A DNA stretch of 64,000 nt from Streptomyces californicus. GTDB lineage: Bacteria; Actinomycetota; Actinomycetes; Streptomycetales; Streptomycetaceae. The stretch covers positions 124,001-188,000 of the forward strand of contig NZ_JNZZ01000005.1 of the NCBI RefSeq assembly GCF_000717645.1, written 5' to 3'. Both the position numbers and the translations under genes were made by a program. Positions 7,773 through 16,154 of the stretch are shown piece after piece. Each line of letters opens with the position of its first letter. Positions within the stretch are counted from its first letter, which is position 1. Under the pieces are notes generated by a model that was given only the letters and a program-made list of their open reading frames with translations, had not been told where the DNA came from and searched no databases.

Positions 7773-9284
7773 TCAGGTCCCGCCCGACCCCTCGGCCCCC
7801 GCCCGCCGCGCCCGCCACTCGCGCCCCGCCGCGACCAGCAGGACCAGCGCCGTCGCCCCGGCCGACCACAGCACCTGCGGGCGCGCCGCGTCGTCGGTCA
7901 GCATCAGGACCAGCACCCCGAGCAGCCCCGCCAGCGTCAGCCAGGTCAGGTACGGGAAGCACCACATCCGCAACGACAGCGCCTCGGGCGCCTCCCGCTC
8001 CAGCCGGGCGCGCAGCCGCAGTTGGGAGGCGGCGATCAGCGCCCAGACGAACAGCAGCACCGCGCCGACCGAGTTGAGCATGTAGAGGAACACGGTGTCC
8101 GGCCACAGCAGGTTGAGCAGGACGGAGACGAAGCCGAAGGCCACCGACGCCAGCACCGCCCGGCGCGGCACCCCGCCCGCCTGACCGGAGGAGCCGCCGG
8201 CGCCGCCGCCCGACACCTTCAGCAGCCCGCGCGGGGCCTCGCCCCGCTCCGCCAGTGAGAAGACCATGCGGGAGGAGCCGTACAGATTGGCGTTGAGCGC
8301 GGAGAGCAGGGCCACGAACACCACGATGTTCATGATCTGCCCGGCCGACGGCACCCCGATCGCGTCCAGCACCTTCACGTACGGGCTCAGCCCCGCCTGC
8401 TGCGCGGTCCACGGCAGCACGGTCACGATCACCAGCATCGAGCCGACGTAGAAGAAGAGGGTGCGCACCACCGCGCTGCGCACCGCCCGCCCCACCGCAC
8501 GCGCCGGATCGTCCGTCTCGGCGGCGGCGATCGTGACGACCTCCAGGCCGCCGAAGGCGAACACCACGGTCAGCACCCCGGAGACGACCCCGCTCCAGCC
8601 GTTCGGCAGGAACCCGCCCCGGCCGGTCAGGTTGGTCATCCCCACCGGGTCGGTGTCCGGGAGCAGGCCGAAGACCGCCAGCCCGCCGAGCACCAGGAAG
8701 ACCACGATCGCGCCGACCTTCAGGGAGGCGAACCAGAACTCGAACTCGCCGAAGTTCTTCACCGCCGGCAGGTTCGCCACGGTGAAGACCACCATGAACA
8801 GCAGCACCCACGCCCACGGTTCGACCGCCGGAACCCACCCGTGGGCGATCTGCGCGGCCGCCGTCGCCTCCACGGCGAGGACCACCACCAGCAGGAACCA
8901 GTACAGCCAGCCGACGCTGAACCCGGCCCACCGCCCGAGCGCCCGCTCCGCGTGCACCGAGAACGAACCGGAGGCGGGCATCGCCGCCGACATCTCGCCC
9001 AGCATCCGCATCACCAGCATCGCCAGCGCGCCCGCGATCAGGTACGACACGACGATCGCGGGCCCCGCCACCGCGATCCCGGCGCCCGAGCCGACGAAGA
9101 GCCCGGCGCCGATCACCCCGCCGAGCCCCAGCATCGTCAGATGGCGCTGCTTGAGACCGTGCGCCAGTGGCTCGGCCTGAGCGGCGGAGGGCGGGGGAGC
9201 GGCGGACGGCGGGCCGGTGGCGGACGCCGGAGGAACGGCGGGCGTCGACGGACCGGGCGGTGTGGGGGGAGGGGTCTCGTGCAT
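7773..9284 (-). CDS. amino acid permease, APC superfamily (AAT family), copy 2
   Basis: This 503-aa paralogue of the 6005-7474 permease has the same core (HGLKQRHLTMLGLGGVIGAG, LGEMSAAMPASGSFSVHAE, VKNFGEFEFWFASLKVGA). It differs by a longer Pro-rich N-terminus of about 40 aa and a Gly/Ser-rich insertion (VSGGGAGGSSGQAGG) in a loop before the last TM block. Twelve TM segments are expected and a proton-coupled amino acid importer is the family function. The ATG at 9282-9284 is the only reasonable start; the SD is weak. It is divergent from bioY. Confidence 0.91.
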   Translation of the reverse strand: MHETPPPTPPGPSTPAVPPASATGPPSAAPPPSAAQAEPLAHGLKQRHLTMLGLGGVIGAGLFVGSGAGIAVAGPAIVVSYLIAGALAMLVMRMLGEMSAAMPASGSFSVHAERALGRWAGFSVGWLYWFLLVVVLAVEATAAAQIAHGWVPAVEPWAWVLLFMVVFTVANLPAVKNFGEFEFWFASLKVGAIVVFLVLGGLAVFGLLPDTDPVGMTNLTGRGGFLPNGWSGVVSGVLTVVFAFGGLEVVTIAAAETDDPARAVGRAVRSAVVRTLFFYVGSMLVIVTVLPWTAQQAGLSPYVKVLDAIGVPSAGQIMNIVVFVALLSALNANLYGSSRMVFSLAERGEAPRGLLKVSGGGAGGSSGQAGGVPRRAVLASVAFGFVSVLLNLLWPDTVFLYMLNSVGAVLLFVWALIAASQLRLRARLEREAPEALSLRMWCFPYLTWLTLAGLLGVLVLMLTDDAARPQVLWSAGATALVLLVAAGREWRARRAGAEGSGGT

Positions 9285-9633
9285 GGCGGCGGGGTCGCTC
9301 TCGGATCCGTGGCTCGCGGGGAATCGTGCCGGTCCTGCGAGGCGCCGGCCGAAGCGAACTGATCGTTTATGGGGAAGCTACAGTCTCGCCTCCCGGCGCC
9401 CTCCCCGCCAAAACGCGCCGACCACGCCCTCACCTCCGTGACGAGCGTCACGCGGGAGCGGGATTGCGGCACGGGCTTTGTGTGAATCCCACCAAGCCGT
9501 CAACCACCGCTTTGTGGGCGGCTGATGGTGATCGAGCGTTAACCCGTGGGCTAACGTCGGCGGGAGCCCGACCCACCCTGCCCGGCGGCGGCCGCCCAGG
9601 CCCACCCGCCCCGCCCTCACCCGCGGAGTCCCG
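9285..9633. other. divergent permease/bioY intergenic region
   Basis: This 349-bp interval carries both promoters. The bioY side holds the palindrome at 9538-9555. An imperfect inverted repeat, CACCAAGCCG...CGGCTGATGGTG, lies around 9489-9530. No riboswitch fold that I recognise is present. Confidence 0.4.
9538..9555 (+). promoter_or_regulatory. candidate bioY operator palindrome
   Basis: GTTAACCC-GT-GGGCTAAC has 7 of 8 symmetric positions and lies 79 bp before bioY. TAACGT at 9552-9557 could be a -10 overlapping its right arm. Biotin genes in actinobacteria are commonly repressed by BioQ (TetR type) or BirA-like proteins; the site does not closely match the BioQ consensus I know, so the regulator is unassigned. 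Confidence 0.4.
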
Positions 9634-10227
9634 ATGAGCACTGCTGCCGCCCCCGTCCGCTCCGGAGCGGTCCTCGCCGACCTGCTGCCCGCAGTCCGGC
9701 ACCGCTACGCCGTGGACGCGGCCCTCGTCCTCGGCGGCGCCGCCCTGACCGGCATCGCGGCCCAGATCGCCGTCCCGGTCCCCGGCTCCCCGGTCCCGGT
9801 CACCGGCCAGACCTTCGCCGCGCTCCTCATCGGCACCGCGCTCGGCGCCCGCCGGGGCTTCCTCTCGCTCGCCCTGTACGCGCTCGTCGGCATGGCCGGC
9901 GTGCCGTGGTTCGCCGAGGCGAGCTCGGGCTGGAGCATGCCGTCGCTCGGGTACGTCTTCGGCATGCTCCTGGCCGCCACCGTCGTCGGCGCCCTCGCCC
10001 GGCGCGGCGGCGACCGCTCGGTGCCGCGCACCGCGGGCACGATGGTGCTCGGCTCCGCGATCATCTACGCCATCGGCGTGCCCTACCTCGCGCTGTCCAC
10101 CGGGATGTCGCTGAGCGCCGCCGTCGCGGCCGGCCTCCTCCCGTTCCTGGTCGGCGACGCCCTCAAGGCGGCCCTCGCCATGGGCCTGCTGCCGGCCACG
10201 TGGAAGCTGCTGGGCCGCCGCGGCTGA
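9634..10227 (+). CDS. bioY: biotin transporter BioY (ECF S-component)
   Basis: The 197-aa membrane protein has about six TM segments and the BioY hallmark VPVPGSPVPVTGQTFAALLI (residues about 47-66), followed by GxxRGFLSLALYALVGMAGVP. It is the biotin-binding S-component that works with EcfAAT or alone. No bioMN or ECF ATPase genes are adjacent, so it is either solitary or uses a shared energising module encoded elsewhere. The ATG has GCGGAG about 6 nt upstream. A palindrome in its promoter suggests biotin-responsive repression (inference). Confidence 0.95.
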   Translation: MSTAAAPVRSGAVLADLLPAVRHRYAVDAALVLGGAALTGIAAQIAVPVPGSPVPVTGQTFAALLIGTALGARRGFLSLALYALVGMAGVPWFAEASSGWSMPSLGYVFGMLLAATVVGALARRGGDRSVPRTAGTMVLGSAIIYAIGVPYLALSTGMSLSAAVAAGLLPFLVGDALKAALAMGLLPATWKLLGRRG

Positions 10228-10252
10228 CCGCGGACACCACCGCCACGAGGGC

Positions 10253-11560
10253 TCACCCCTCGTACGGCCCCCCGAAGAGGCCCGCCGGATCGTACTGGGA
10301 GACCAGACCGGCGAGCCTCTTCGCCGTTTCCGGCTCGTGGAACCCGTGGGTACGGTCCCCGCCGCCGAAGCAGAAGTTGGCCGCGCGCCCCTGGACCAGC
10401 GGCCCCAGCGCCCCGGAGATCTCCCCGTACAGTGCGCGCACCGACGGCACGTCCGTCGTGTCCAGTACGGAGATGAGCCCCAGCAGGAACCCGGCGTCCC
10501 GGTGGGGCACCGCGCTCGCCGGTTCGGGGCGCCCGGCCAGGGCCCCGCCGAGGTGCGTCAGCTGCACCACGTTCATCATCGGCGCCCCGGGCCCGGCCAG
10601 TTCCAGCACCCGGGCGCCCCGCTCGGCGTCCAGCCCCCGCAGCACCAGCCCCTCCCCGTAGTACGCGTGCGGGAACGGCGGATCGTTGTGGATGGTGGGG
10701 CTCTCGGTGTACGGCATCTCCCGCAGCGAGTCCTCCAGGGCCGGACCGACGGCCCGCAGCGGGGCCACCAGCCGCTCGCCCTCGGCCGCGTCCCCCGTGA
10801 AGGCGACCCGCACCGAGACGACGTACCGTCCGCGCACCTCCTCGGGCACCTGCGGCAGGTCCGGGTAGGGCAGCGCGGCCAACGAGGACGTCAGACTCGC
10901 GGGCACGGTCCGGGTCCACTCCAGGTAGCGGGCCATCACCTCGGCGGCCCGTTCCCCGTCGAAGGCGATCGCACCCCCGTACAACCGCTCCACCGCCACC
11001 AGGCCGATCTCCATCGAGGTCACCACCCCCAGCCGGCGCCCGCCGCCGCGCAACCCCCAGAACAGCTCCGGCTCGCGCTCCGGCGTGACCCGGCGCGGCA
11101 CACCGTCGGCGGTCACCACCTCCAGCGACCGGACGTGGTCGGCCGCGTACCCGAACTCCCGGGCCAGGATGCCCAGCCCGCCGCCCAGCGTGTACGAGAC
11201 CGCGCCCACCGAGGGCGACGAGCCGTTGAGCGGGGCGAGCCCGTACGGGGCCGCCGCCGCGGTCACCGCGCCCCACGTCGCGCCCGCGCCGATGGTGGCG
11301 GTACGCGCGACCGGATCGACGGTGACGGCGTCCAGGGCCCGGGTGACCACGAGGACACCGCCCTCGACCGCGCCCGGAAGCCCGTGCCCGGTGGCGTGCG
11401 CGGTCACGCGGAGCCCGTGCCGGGCGGCGTACGCCACGGCCTCCCGTACGTCGTCGGTGGTACGGGCCTCCACCAGCCGGTCGGGGCGGATCGGGAAGCC
11501 GGTCTGGAAGCTCGCGGGAACGGACGCCTCGGGCTGGGACCGGTGCGGGGACGACGACAT
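10253..11560 (-). CDS. FAD-binding oxidoreductase, PCMH / BBE-like
   Basis: The 435-aa flavoprotein has the FAD-binding PCMH fold at residues about 25-200 (RLVEARTTDDVREAVAYAAR, then HATGHGLPGAVEGGVLVVT, GSSPSVGAVSYTLGGGLGIL, FWGLRGGGRRLGVVTSMEI). The C-terminus ends NFCFGGGDRTHGFHEPE and YDPAGLFGGPYEG, the BBE-like tail. Such enzymes oxidise sugars, alkaloids or secondary metabolites; the substrate is unknown. The canonical RSGGH covalent-His motif is replaced by ATGHG, so the flavin may be non-covalent or mono-covalent. The SD (AAGGAGA) lies inside a 14-bp hairpin, and an 11-bp inverted repeat sits just upstream, implying tight control. Confidence 0.9.
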   Translation of the reverse strand: MSSSPHRSQPEASVPASFQTGFPIRPDRLVEARTTDDVREAVAYAARHGLRVTAHATGHGLPGAVEGGVLVVTRALDAVTVDPVARTATIGAGATWGAVTAAAAPYGLAPLNGSSPSVGAVSYTLGGGLGILAREFGYAADHVRSLEVVTADGVPRRVTPEREPELFWGLRGGGRRLGVVTSMEIGLVAVERLYGGAIAFDGERAAEVMARYLEWTRTVPASLTSSLAALPYPDLPQVPEEVRGRYVVSVRVAFTGDAAEGERLVAPLRAVGPALEDSLREMPYTESPTIHNDPPFPHAYYGEGLVLRGLDAERGARVLELAGPGAPMMNVVQLTHLGGALAGRPEPASAVPHRDAGFLLGLISVLDTTDVPSVRALYGEISGALGPLVQGRAANFCFGGGDRTHGFHEPETAKRLAGLVSQYDPAGLFGGPYEG

Positions 11561-11564
11561 GGGA

Positions 11565-11607
11565 AAGCTCTCCTTCGCTCGCGTTTCTGCGGTGCGAAGG
11601 AGAGCTT
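11565..11607 (-). promoter_or_regulatory. 14-bp perfect hairpin sequestering the SD of the FAD oxidoreductase
   Basis: On the leftward mRNA AAGCTCTCCTTCGC (11607 to 11594) can pair perfectly with GCGAAGGAGAGCTT (11578 to 11565) over a 15-nt loop. The second arm contains the AAGGAGAG Shine-Dalgarno and ends 4 nt before the ATG. If formed, it would hide the ribosome binding site. This is a direct reading of the sequence; the regulatory consequence is inference. Confidence 0.6.
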
Positions 11608-11612
11608 CCCCG

Positions 11613-11641
11613 CCATACCTGACAGCGTCCGTCAGGTATGG
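11613..11641. promoter_or_regulatory. 11-bp perfect inverted repeat, probable repressor operator
   Basis: CCATACCTGAC (11613-11623) and GTCAGGTATGG (11631-11641) flank a 7-bp spacer. The architecture resembles TetR-family operators (TGAC..GTCA inner core). It sits in the 109-bp gap upstream of the FAD oxidoreductase, where the promoter must be. It could alternatively terminate the upstream permease transcript. Confidence 0.55.
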
Positions 11642-11669
11642 GCGGCGGTTCGCGGCGGACGGCCGCCGG

Positions 11670-13103
11670 TCACTTGGCGACGGCCTTGCGGCTCCGCCAC
11701 TCCCGGGCCAGCGAGATGCCCACCACCAGCGCGGCGACCAGCAGCGACAGCACGACCTGCTCGCGGGCGGCGTCGTCGGTCAGCATGTATACCAGGACGA
11801 AGGAGATCATCGCGATCGTCGCCCAGGTGAGGTACGGGAAGAGCCACATCCGCACGACCAGCTTGCCCGGGTTCTCGCGCAGGATGATCCCGCGCATCCG
11901 CAGCTGGGTGAAGGAGATGACCAGCCAGACGAAAAGCGCGACCGCTCCCGAGGAGTTCAGCAGGAACTGGAACACCGTGTCGGGCCACTGGTAGTTGAAG
12001 AACACCGCCACGAAGCCGAAGACCACCGACGACAGGATCGCCGCCTGCGGCACGCCCCGCCGGTTGACCTTGGCGAAGGACTTCGGCGCGTCGCCCCGCT
12101 CACCGAGCGAGAATGCCATGCGGGAGGCGGTGTAGAGGCCGGAGTTGAGACACGACAGCACGGCCGTCAGCACGATGAAGTCCATGACCTGGCCCGCGTG
12201 CGGGATGCCGATGGAGTCGAGGGCGGCGACGTAGCTGCCCTTCTCGACGATCGAGGGGTCGTTCCACGGCAGCAGCGTCAGCACCACGAAGATCGAACCG
12301 AGGTAGAAGACGGCGATGCGCCAGATCACGCTGTTGGTGGCCTTCGAGACGGCCCGCTGCGGGTCCGACGACTCACCGGCGGCCAGCGTCACGATCTCGC
12401 TGCCCATGAAGGAGAAGACGACCATCAGCACACCGGTCAGGATCGCGCCCGGCCCCTCGGGGAAGAACCCGCCGGAGTCCGTCAGATGCGCGAGCCCCGA
12501 CCCCGGGTTGTCCGATCCGGGCAGGAACCCGAAGACCGCGAGCAGGCCGACGACCACGAACGCGGCGATCGCCACGACCTTGATCCCGGCGAACCAGAAC
12601 TCGAACTCGCCGTAACTGCCCACCGACACCAGGTTGGTGGCGGTCAGCACGACCATCACGATCAGCGCCCAGGCCCACTGCGGCACCCCGGGAATCCAGT
12701 TCTCCAGGATCTTCGCGCCCGCCGTGGCCTCCACCGCGAGCACCACGACCCAGAAGAACCAGTAGAGCCAGCCGATGGAGAACCCGGCCCACCGGCCGAG
12801 CGCCTGGTCGGCGTAGGCGGAGAAGGAGCCGGAGCTCGGCCGGGCGGCGGCCATCTCGCCGAGCATCCGCATCACGAGGACGACCATCAGGCCGACCATC
12901 GCGTACGAGACGAGGATCGCCGGGCCCGCCGCCGCGATGCCCGCGCTGGACCCCACGAAGAGCCCGGCGCCGATCACACCGCCGATCGCGATCATCGAGA
13001 GGTGGCGGTTCTTCAGGCCGGCCTGAAGCCCGTCCGACGAGTCCGGCCGGTCCGGCCCGCCGGGCTCCTGGCCCGGCTTCGGCAGCGTCGTCTGCGACGT
13101 CAT
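11670..13103 (-). CDS. amino acid permease, APC superfamily (AAT/GABA-permease-like), copy 3
   Basis: The 477-aa membrane protein has about 12 TM segments. It shares GLKNRHLSMIAIGGVIGAGL and LGEMAAARPSSGSFSAYADQ with the other two permeases but is more diverged, and resembles GabP/AnsP-type transporters. The start chosen is ATG 13101-13103, with AAGGA about 9 nt upstream; the ORF extends 49 codons further but that part has no SD and unlikely composition. It lies directly upstream of the FAD oxidoreductase on the same strand, but the operator and hairpin between them argue for separate transcription. The substrate (GABA, Asn or other) is not resolvable. Confidence 0.92.
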   Translation of the reverse strand: MTSQTTLPKPGQEPGGPDRPDSSDGLQAGLKNRHLSMIAIGGVIGAGLFVGSSAGIAAAGPAILVSYAMVGLMVVLVMRMLGEMAAARPSSGSFSAYADQALGRWAGFSIGWLYWFFWVVVLAVEATAGAKILENWIPGVPQWAWALIVMVVLTATNLVSVGSYGEFEFWFAGIKVVAIAAFVVVGLLAVFGFLPGSDNPGSGLAHLTDSGGFFPEGPGAILTGVLMVVFSFMGSEIVTLAAGESSDPQRAVSKATNSVIWRIAVFYLGSIFVVLTLLPWNDPSIVEKGSYVAALDSIGIPHAGQVMDFIVLTAVLSCLNSGLYTASRMAFSLGERGDAPKSFAKVNRRGVPQAAILSSVVFGFVAVFFNYQWPDTVFQFLLNSSGAVALFVWLVISFTQLRMRGIILRENPGKLVVRMWLFPYLTWATIAMISFVLVYMLTDDAAREQVVLSLLVAALVVGISLAREWRSRKAVAK

Positions 13104-13354
13104 GGGGGGAGTCCTTACGTTGTGGAGCGTGAGGGGGCGCCCTGTCTCGCATGGGTGGGTGGGGTGCGAGGACAAGGCGACGCATTCAAGCCCGAATGAA
13201 GGCGGAAGAGGAACCCCCTCTTCGGAATCGTTTGCCTGATCGTTGCCCACGTGGTGTTCGCCACACCGAAACGCCCGAAGACCTGCGAATCATCGGAACG
13301 AGGCGGTGACCCCGCTGACGGTTACCCCCCGAAGTTCGTGCCACACTTCGCACC

Positions 13355-13843
13355 ATGCGCGTGTACCTCGGATCCGACCATGCCGGCTACGAACTCAAGA
13401 ACCACCTCGTCGAGTGGCTCGGCGCCCACGGCCACGAGGCCGTCGACTGCGGCCCCCACATCTACGACGCCCAGGACGACTACCCGCCGTTCTGCCTCCG
13501 CGCCGCCGAGAAGACGGCCGCCGACCCGGACAGCCTCGGCATCGTGATCGGCGGCTCCGGCAACGGCGAGCAGATCGCCGCCAACAAGGTCAAGGGCGTC
13601 CGCGCCGCACTGGCCTGGAGCGAGCAGACCGCCGCCCTCGGCCGCGAGCACAACAACGCCAATGTCGTCGCGATCGGCGGCCGGATGCACACGGTCGAGG
13701 AGGCCACGAAGTTCGTCGAGATCTTCCTCGCCACCCCGTACTCGAACGAGGAGCGCCACACGCGCCGCATCGAGATGCTGGCGGCGTACGAGACCACCGG
13801 CGAGCTCCCCCCGATCCCGGCCCACCACCCGCAGCAGGGCTGA
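13355..13843 (+). CDS. rpiB: ribose-5-phosphate isomerase B
   Basis: The 162-aa RpiB/LacAB-family enzyme interconverts ribulose-5-P and ribose-5-P in the pentose phosphate pathway. It starts MRVYLGSDHAGYELKNHLVE, with SDHAGYELK at the phosphate site, then the phosphate-binding loop GGSGNGEQIAANKVKG and HNNANVVAIGGR. Like mycobacterial RpiB it has Glu in GNGEQ where E. coli RpiB has Cys. No Shine-Dalgarno precedes the ATG (CACTTCGCACC), so translation may be from a leaderless or near-leaderless mRNA. A clear hairpin terminator follows. Confidence 0.96.
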   Translation: MRVYLGSDHAGYELKNHLVEWLGAHGHEAVDCGPHIYDAQDDYPPFCLRAAEKTAADPDSLGIVIGGSGNGEQIAANKVKGVRAALAWSEQTAALGREHNNANVVAIGGRMHTVEEATKFVEIFLATPYSNEERHTRRIEMLAAYETTGELPPIPAHHPQQG

Positions 13844-13869
13844 CCGGCCCGCCGCACCCCACACCTCCC

Positions 13870-13898
13870 GTGCCGCCGGGTCCCGGACCCGGCGGCAC
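13870..13898 (+). terminator. rpiB terminator, 13-bp perfect stem, 3-nt loop
   Basis: GTGCCGCCGGGTC (13870-13882) pairs with 13886-13898 around CCG. It starts 27 nt after the rpiB stop. Confidence 0.8.
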
Positions 13899-13969
13899 GG
13901 CCATGCCGCCACCCGCCACGCCGGGCACCGTCCGCCGCACCGGCGTCACGTCATCAGGAGCAGACCACC

Positions 13970-14803
13970 GTGCCCGAGGGACACACCATCCGCCGCCTCG
14001 CCGACGACCACGCCGAACGGTTCGCTGGCGCACCGGTCCGGGTGAGCAGTCCGCAGGGCAAGTTCTCCGACAGCGCGGCCCTCCTGGACGGACGCGCCCT
14101 CACCGCCACGGACGCCCACGGCAAGCACCTCTTCCTCGGCTTCGGCGCCACCGGCTGGGTCCACATCCACCTCGGCCTCTTCGGCAAGCTCGGCTTCGGC
14201 GCCGCCCCGCCCCCGCCGCCCACCGACACCGTCCGGCTGCGCCTCGTCAACACGGAGCACTACGCCGACCTGCGCGGCCCCACCACCTGCGCCCTGATCA
14301 CCGAGCCCGAGAAGCGCGCGATACACGAGCGCCTGGGCCCGGACCCGCTGCGCGGCGACGAGGACGGGGAGCGCGCCTGGCAGCGGGTCTCCCGCAGCCG
14401 CACCAGCATCGCCGCCCTGCTGATGGACCAGAAGGTCATCGCGGGCGTCGGCAACGTCTACCGGGCCGAGGTCCTCTTCCGCCACGGCATCGACCCGTAC
14501 CGCACGGGCCGCGACCTCACCCGCGCCGAGTGGGACGCCCTCTGGACGGACCTGGAGGAGCTGATGCGCGAAGGGGTGCGGAACAACCGGATCGACACCG
14601 TCCGCCCCGAGCACCTCCCCGAGGCCATGGGCCGCCCGCCCCGCAAGGACGACCACGGCGGCGAGGTCTACGTCTACCGGCGGGCGAACCTGCCCTGCCA
14701 CATCTGCGGTACGGAGATCCGCACCGCGGACCTCGTCTCGCGCAACCTCTTCTGGTGCCCCCGGTGCCAGCGCCCGGGCCGTTCCGGCGGAGGAAAAGGC
14801 TGA
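13970..14803 (+). CDS. nei: Fpg/Nei family DNA glycosylase (endonuclease VIII-like)
   Basis: The 277-aa bifunctional glycosylase/AP lyase removes oxidised bases. After Met removal the catalytic Pro2-Glu3 is exposed (MPEGHTIRRLADDH); GKHLFLGF supplies the conserved Lys, and VGNVYRAEVLFRHGIDP is the helix-two-turn-helix. The C-terminal zinc finger is CHIC...CPRC (about residues 244-267). MPEGHT and the C-x2-C finger favour Nei/Nei2 over MutM. GTG start at 13970 with AGGAG 9 nt upstream. It sits alone between rpiB and a phosphatase gene. Confidence 0.94.
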   Translation: MPEGHTIRRLADDHAERFAGAPVRVSSPQGKFSDSAALLDGRALTATDAHGKHLFLGFGATGWVHIHLGLFGKLGFGAAPPPPPTDTVRLRLVNTEHYADLRGPTTCALITEPEKRAIHERLGPDPLRGDEDGERAWQRVSRSRTSIAALLMDQKVIAGVGNVYRAEVLFRHGIDPYRTGRDLTRAEWDALWTDLEELMREGVRNNRIDTVRPEHLPEAMGRPPRKDDHGGEVYVYRRANLPCHICGTEIRTADLVSRNLFWCPRCQRPGRSGGGKG

Positions 14804-14893
14804 AAACCGCCCGAAGAAGGCCGACGGACATGTGCGGGCAACCCCCTTTCGCGCACATTGTCACCGGGGTCCCGCTGTGCCGGAGGCGTCCGG

Positions 14894-16057
14894 GTGGATA
14901 AAGTCCCGGCAGTGGCCCGTACCGGAGGAGCAGACGACTTCTGGGCCCGGTGGCGCAAGAACGTGCACCGGGCCCGCAACGGGCTGCGCAGATCCGGGGT
15001 CGACTACTTCCGCGGCGACGGCTCCGACTGGATCGCCCTGGCCGGGCTGCTGCTGACGATCCCGGCGATCACGTTCGCCACCGTCCTCAGCCCCGTCTGG
15101 ATCGACCCCGCCGCGCTCGCCCTGCCCATCGTGGCAGGCGGCCTCCTCCTGCGCCCCGCCAGCCTGCTGGGCCTGTACGCGACGGCGGCGGGCGCACTGA
15201 TACTCGAGGCGCTCAAGCTCGGCCCGTACCTGGACGGGCCCGCCCGGGTCACCCCCGGCACGGTGCTGGTGGTCGCCGCCTGCGGGTTCTTCGGGCTGGT
15301 CCTCGCTCAGTTCCGGGCCCGGGTCGGCGTGCCCTGGCGGCGCGGCGGCACCATGCTCTTCGACCTGCGCGAACGCATCCGGGTCCAGAGCTCCCTGCCC
15401 CGGCTGCCCCAGGGCTGGCACCGCGAGATGGCCCTGCGCCCGGCCGGCGGCCAGTCGTTCTCCGGGGACTTCGTCGTCGCGGCCCGCACGCACGGGGGCC
15501 GCACCCTGGAGGCCGTGCTCACCGACGTCTCCGGCAAGGGCATGGACGCGGGCTCCCGGGCCCTGCTGCTCTCCGGAGCCTTCGGCGGGCTCCTCGGCTC
15601 GCTGCCCCCGCACGCCTTCCTGCCGGCCGCCAACGGCTATCTGCTGCGCCAGGACTGGGACGAGGGGTTCGCCACCTCGATCCATCTGGTACTGGACCTG
15701 GAGTCAGGCGACTACGAGATCTACTCGGCGGGCCATCCGCCCGCCCTCCAACTGCACGCGGGCAGCGGCCGGTGGGAGGAGAAGTCCGGGGAGGGGCCCC
15801 TGCTCGGCGTCTACGACGGGGCCGAGTTCGACGCGGTGAAGGGGTCGCTCGCCCCGGGCGACGTGCTGATGCTGTTCACCGACGGTCTGGTGGAGGCGTC
15901 CGACCGGGACATCGCCGAGGGCATCGACCGGCTGACCGGCGAGGCCGACCGCTATGTCACCGCCGGCTTCGAGGGCGCGGCCTGGCACCTGATCGAGGCA
16001 TGCGCCAAGGACGTCAACGACGACCGGGCCCTCCTGCTGCTCTCCCGCCGGGCCTGA
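14894..16057 (+). CDS. membrane-anchored PP2C/SpoIIE-type serine phosphatase
   Basis: About 387 aa. A basic N-terminal segment is followed by roughly four TM helices (residues about 45-150: WIALAGLLLTIPAITFATVL, LALPIVAGGLLL, LLGLYATAAGALILEAL, VLVVAACGFFGLVLAQF). A cytoplasmic SpoIIE/PP2C_SIG domain fills the rest, with SFSGDF, TDVSGKGMDAGS, YSAGHPPALQL and LFTDGLVEASDR metal-site motifs. Such phosphatases dephosphorylate anti-sigma antagonists. Streptomyces encodes many; the partner is not visible nearby. GTG 14894 is preferred because GGAGG sits 7 nt before it; the longer ORF start has none. Confidence 0.92.
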   Translation: MDKVPAVARTGGADDFWARWRKNVHRARNGLRRSGVDYFRGDGSDWIALAGLLLTIPAITFATVLSPVWIDPAALALPIVAGGLLLRPASLLGLYATAAGALILEALKLGPYLDGPARVTPGTVLVVAACGFFGLVLAQFRARVGVPWRRGGTMLFDLRERIRVQSSLPRLPQGWHREMALRPAGGQSFSGDFVVAARTHGGRTLEAVLTDVSGKGMDAGSRALLLSGAFGGLLGSLPPHAFLPAANGYLLRQDWDEGFATSIHLVLDLESGDYEIYSAGHPPALQLHAGSGRWEEKSGEGPLLGVYDGAEFDAVKGSLAPGDVLMLFTDGLVEASDRDIAEGIDRLTGEADRYVTAGFEGAAWHLIEACAKDVNDDRALLLLSRRA

Positions 16058-16087
16058 CCCGTCCGCCGTCCGGGGCGGGGACGCCCT

Positions 16088-16146
16088 GGAACGCGGAGAG
16101 GCGCCCGTCACCCGGGGCCGGGTATCGGGGCGCCTCTCCGCGTTCC
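16088..16146. terminator. bidirectional terminator, 19-bp perfect stem
   Basis: Arms 16088-16106 and 16128-16146 (GGAACGCGGAGAGGCGCCC and exact complement) with a 21-nt loop, between converging phosphatase and antiporter genes. Confidence 0.9.
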
Positions 16147-16154
16147 GCCGCCGC

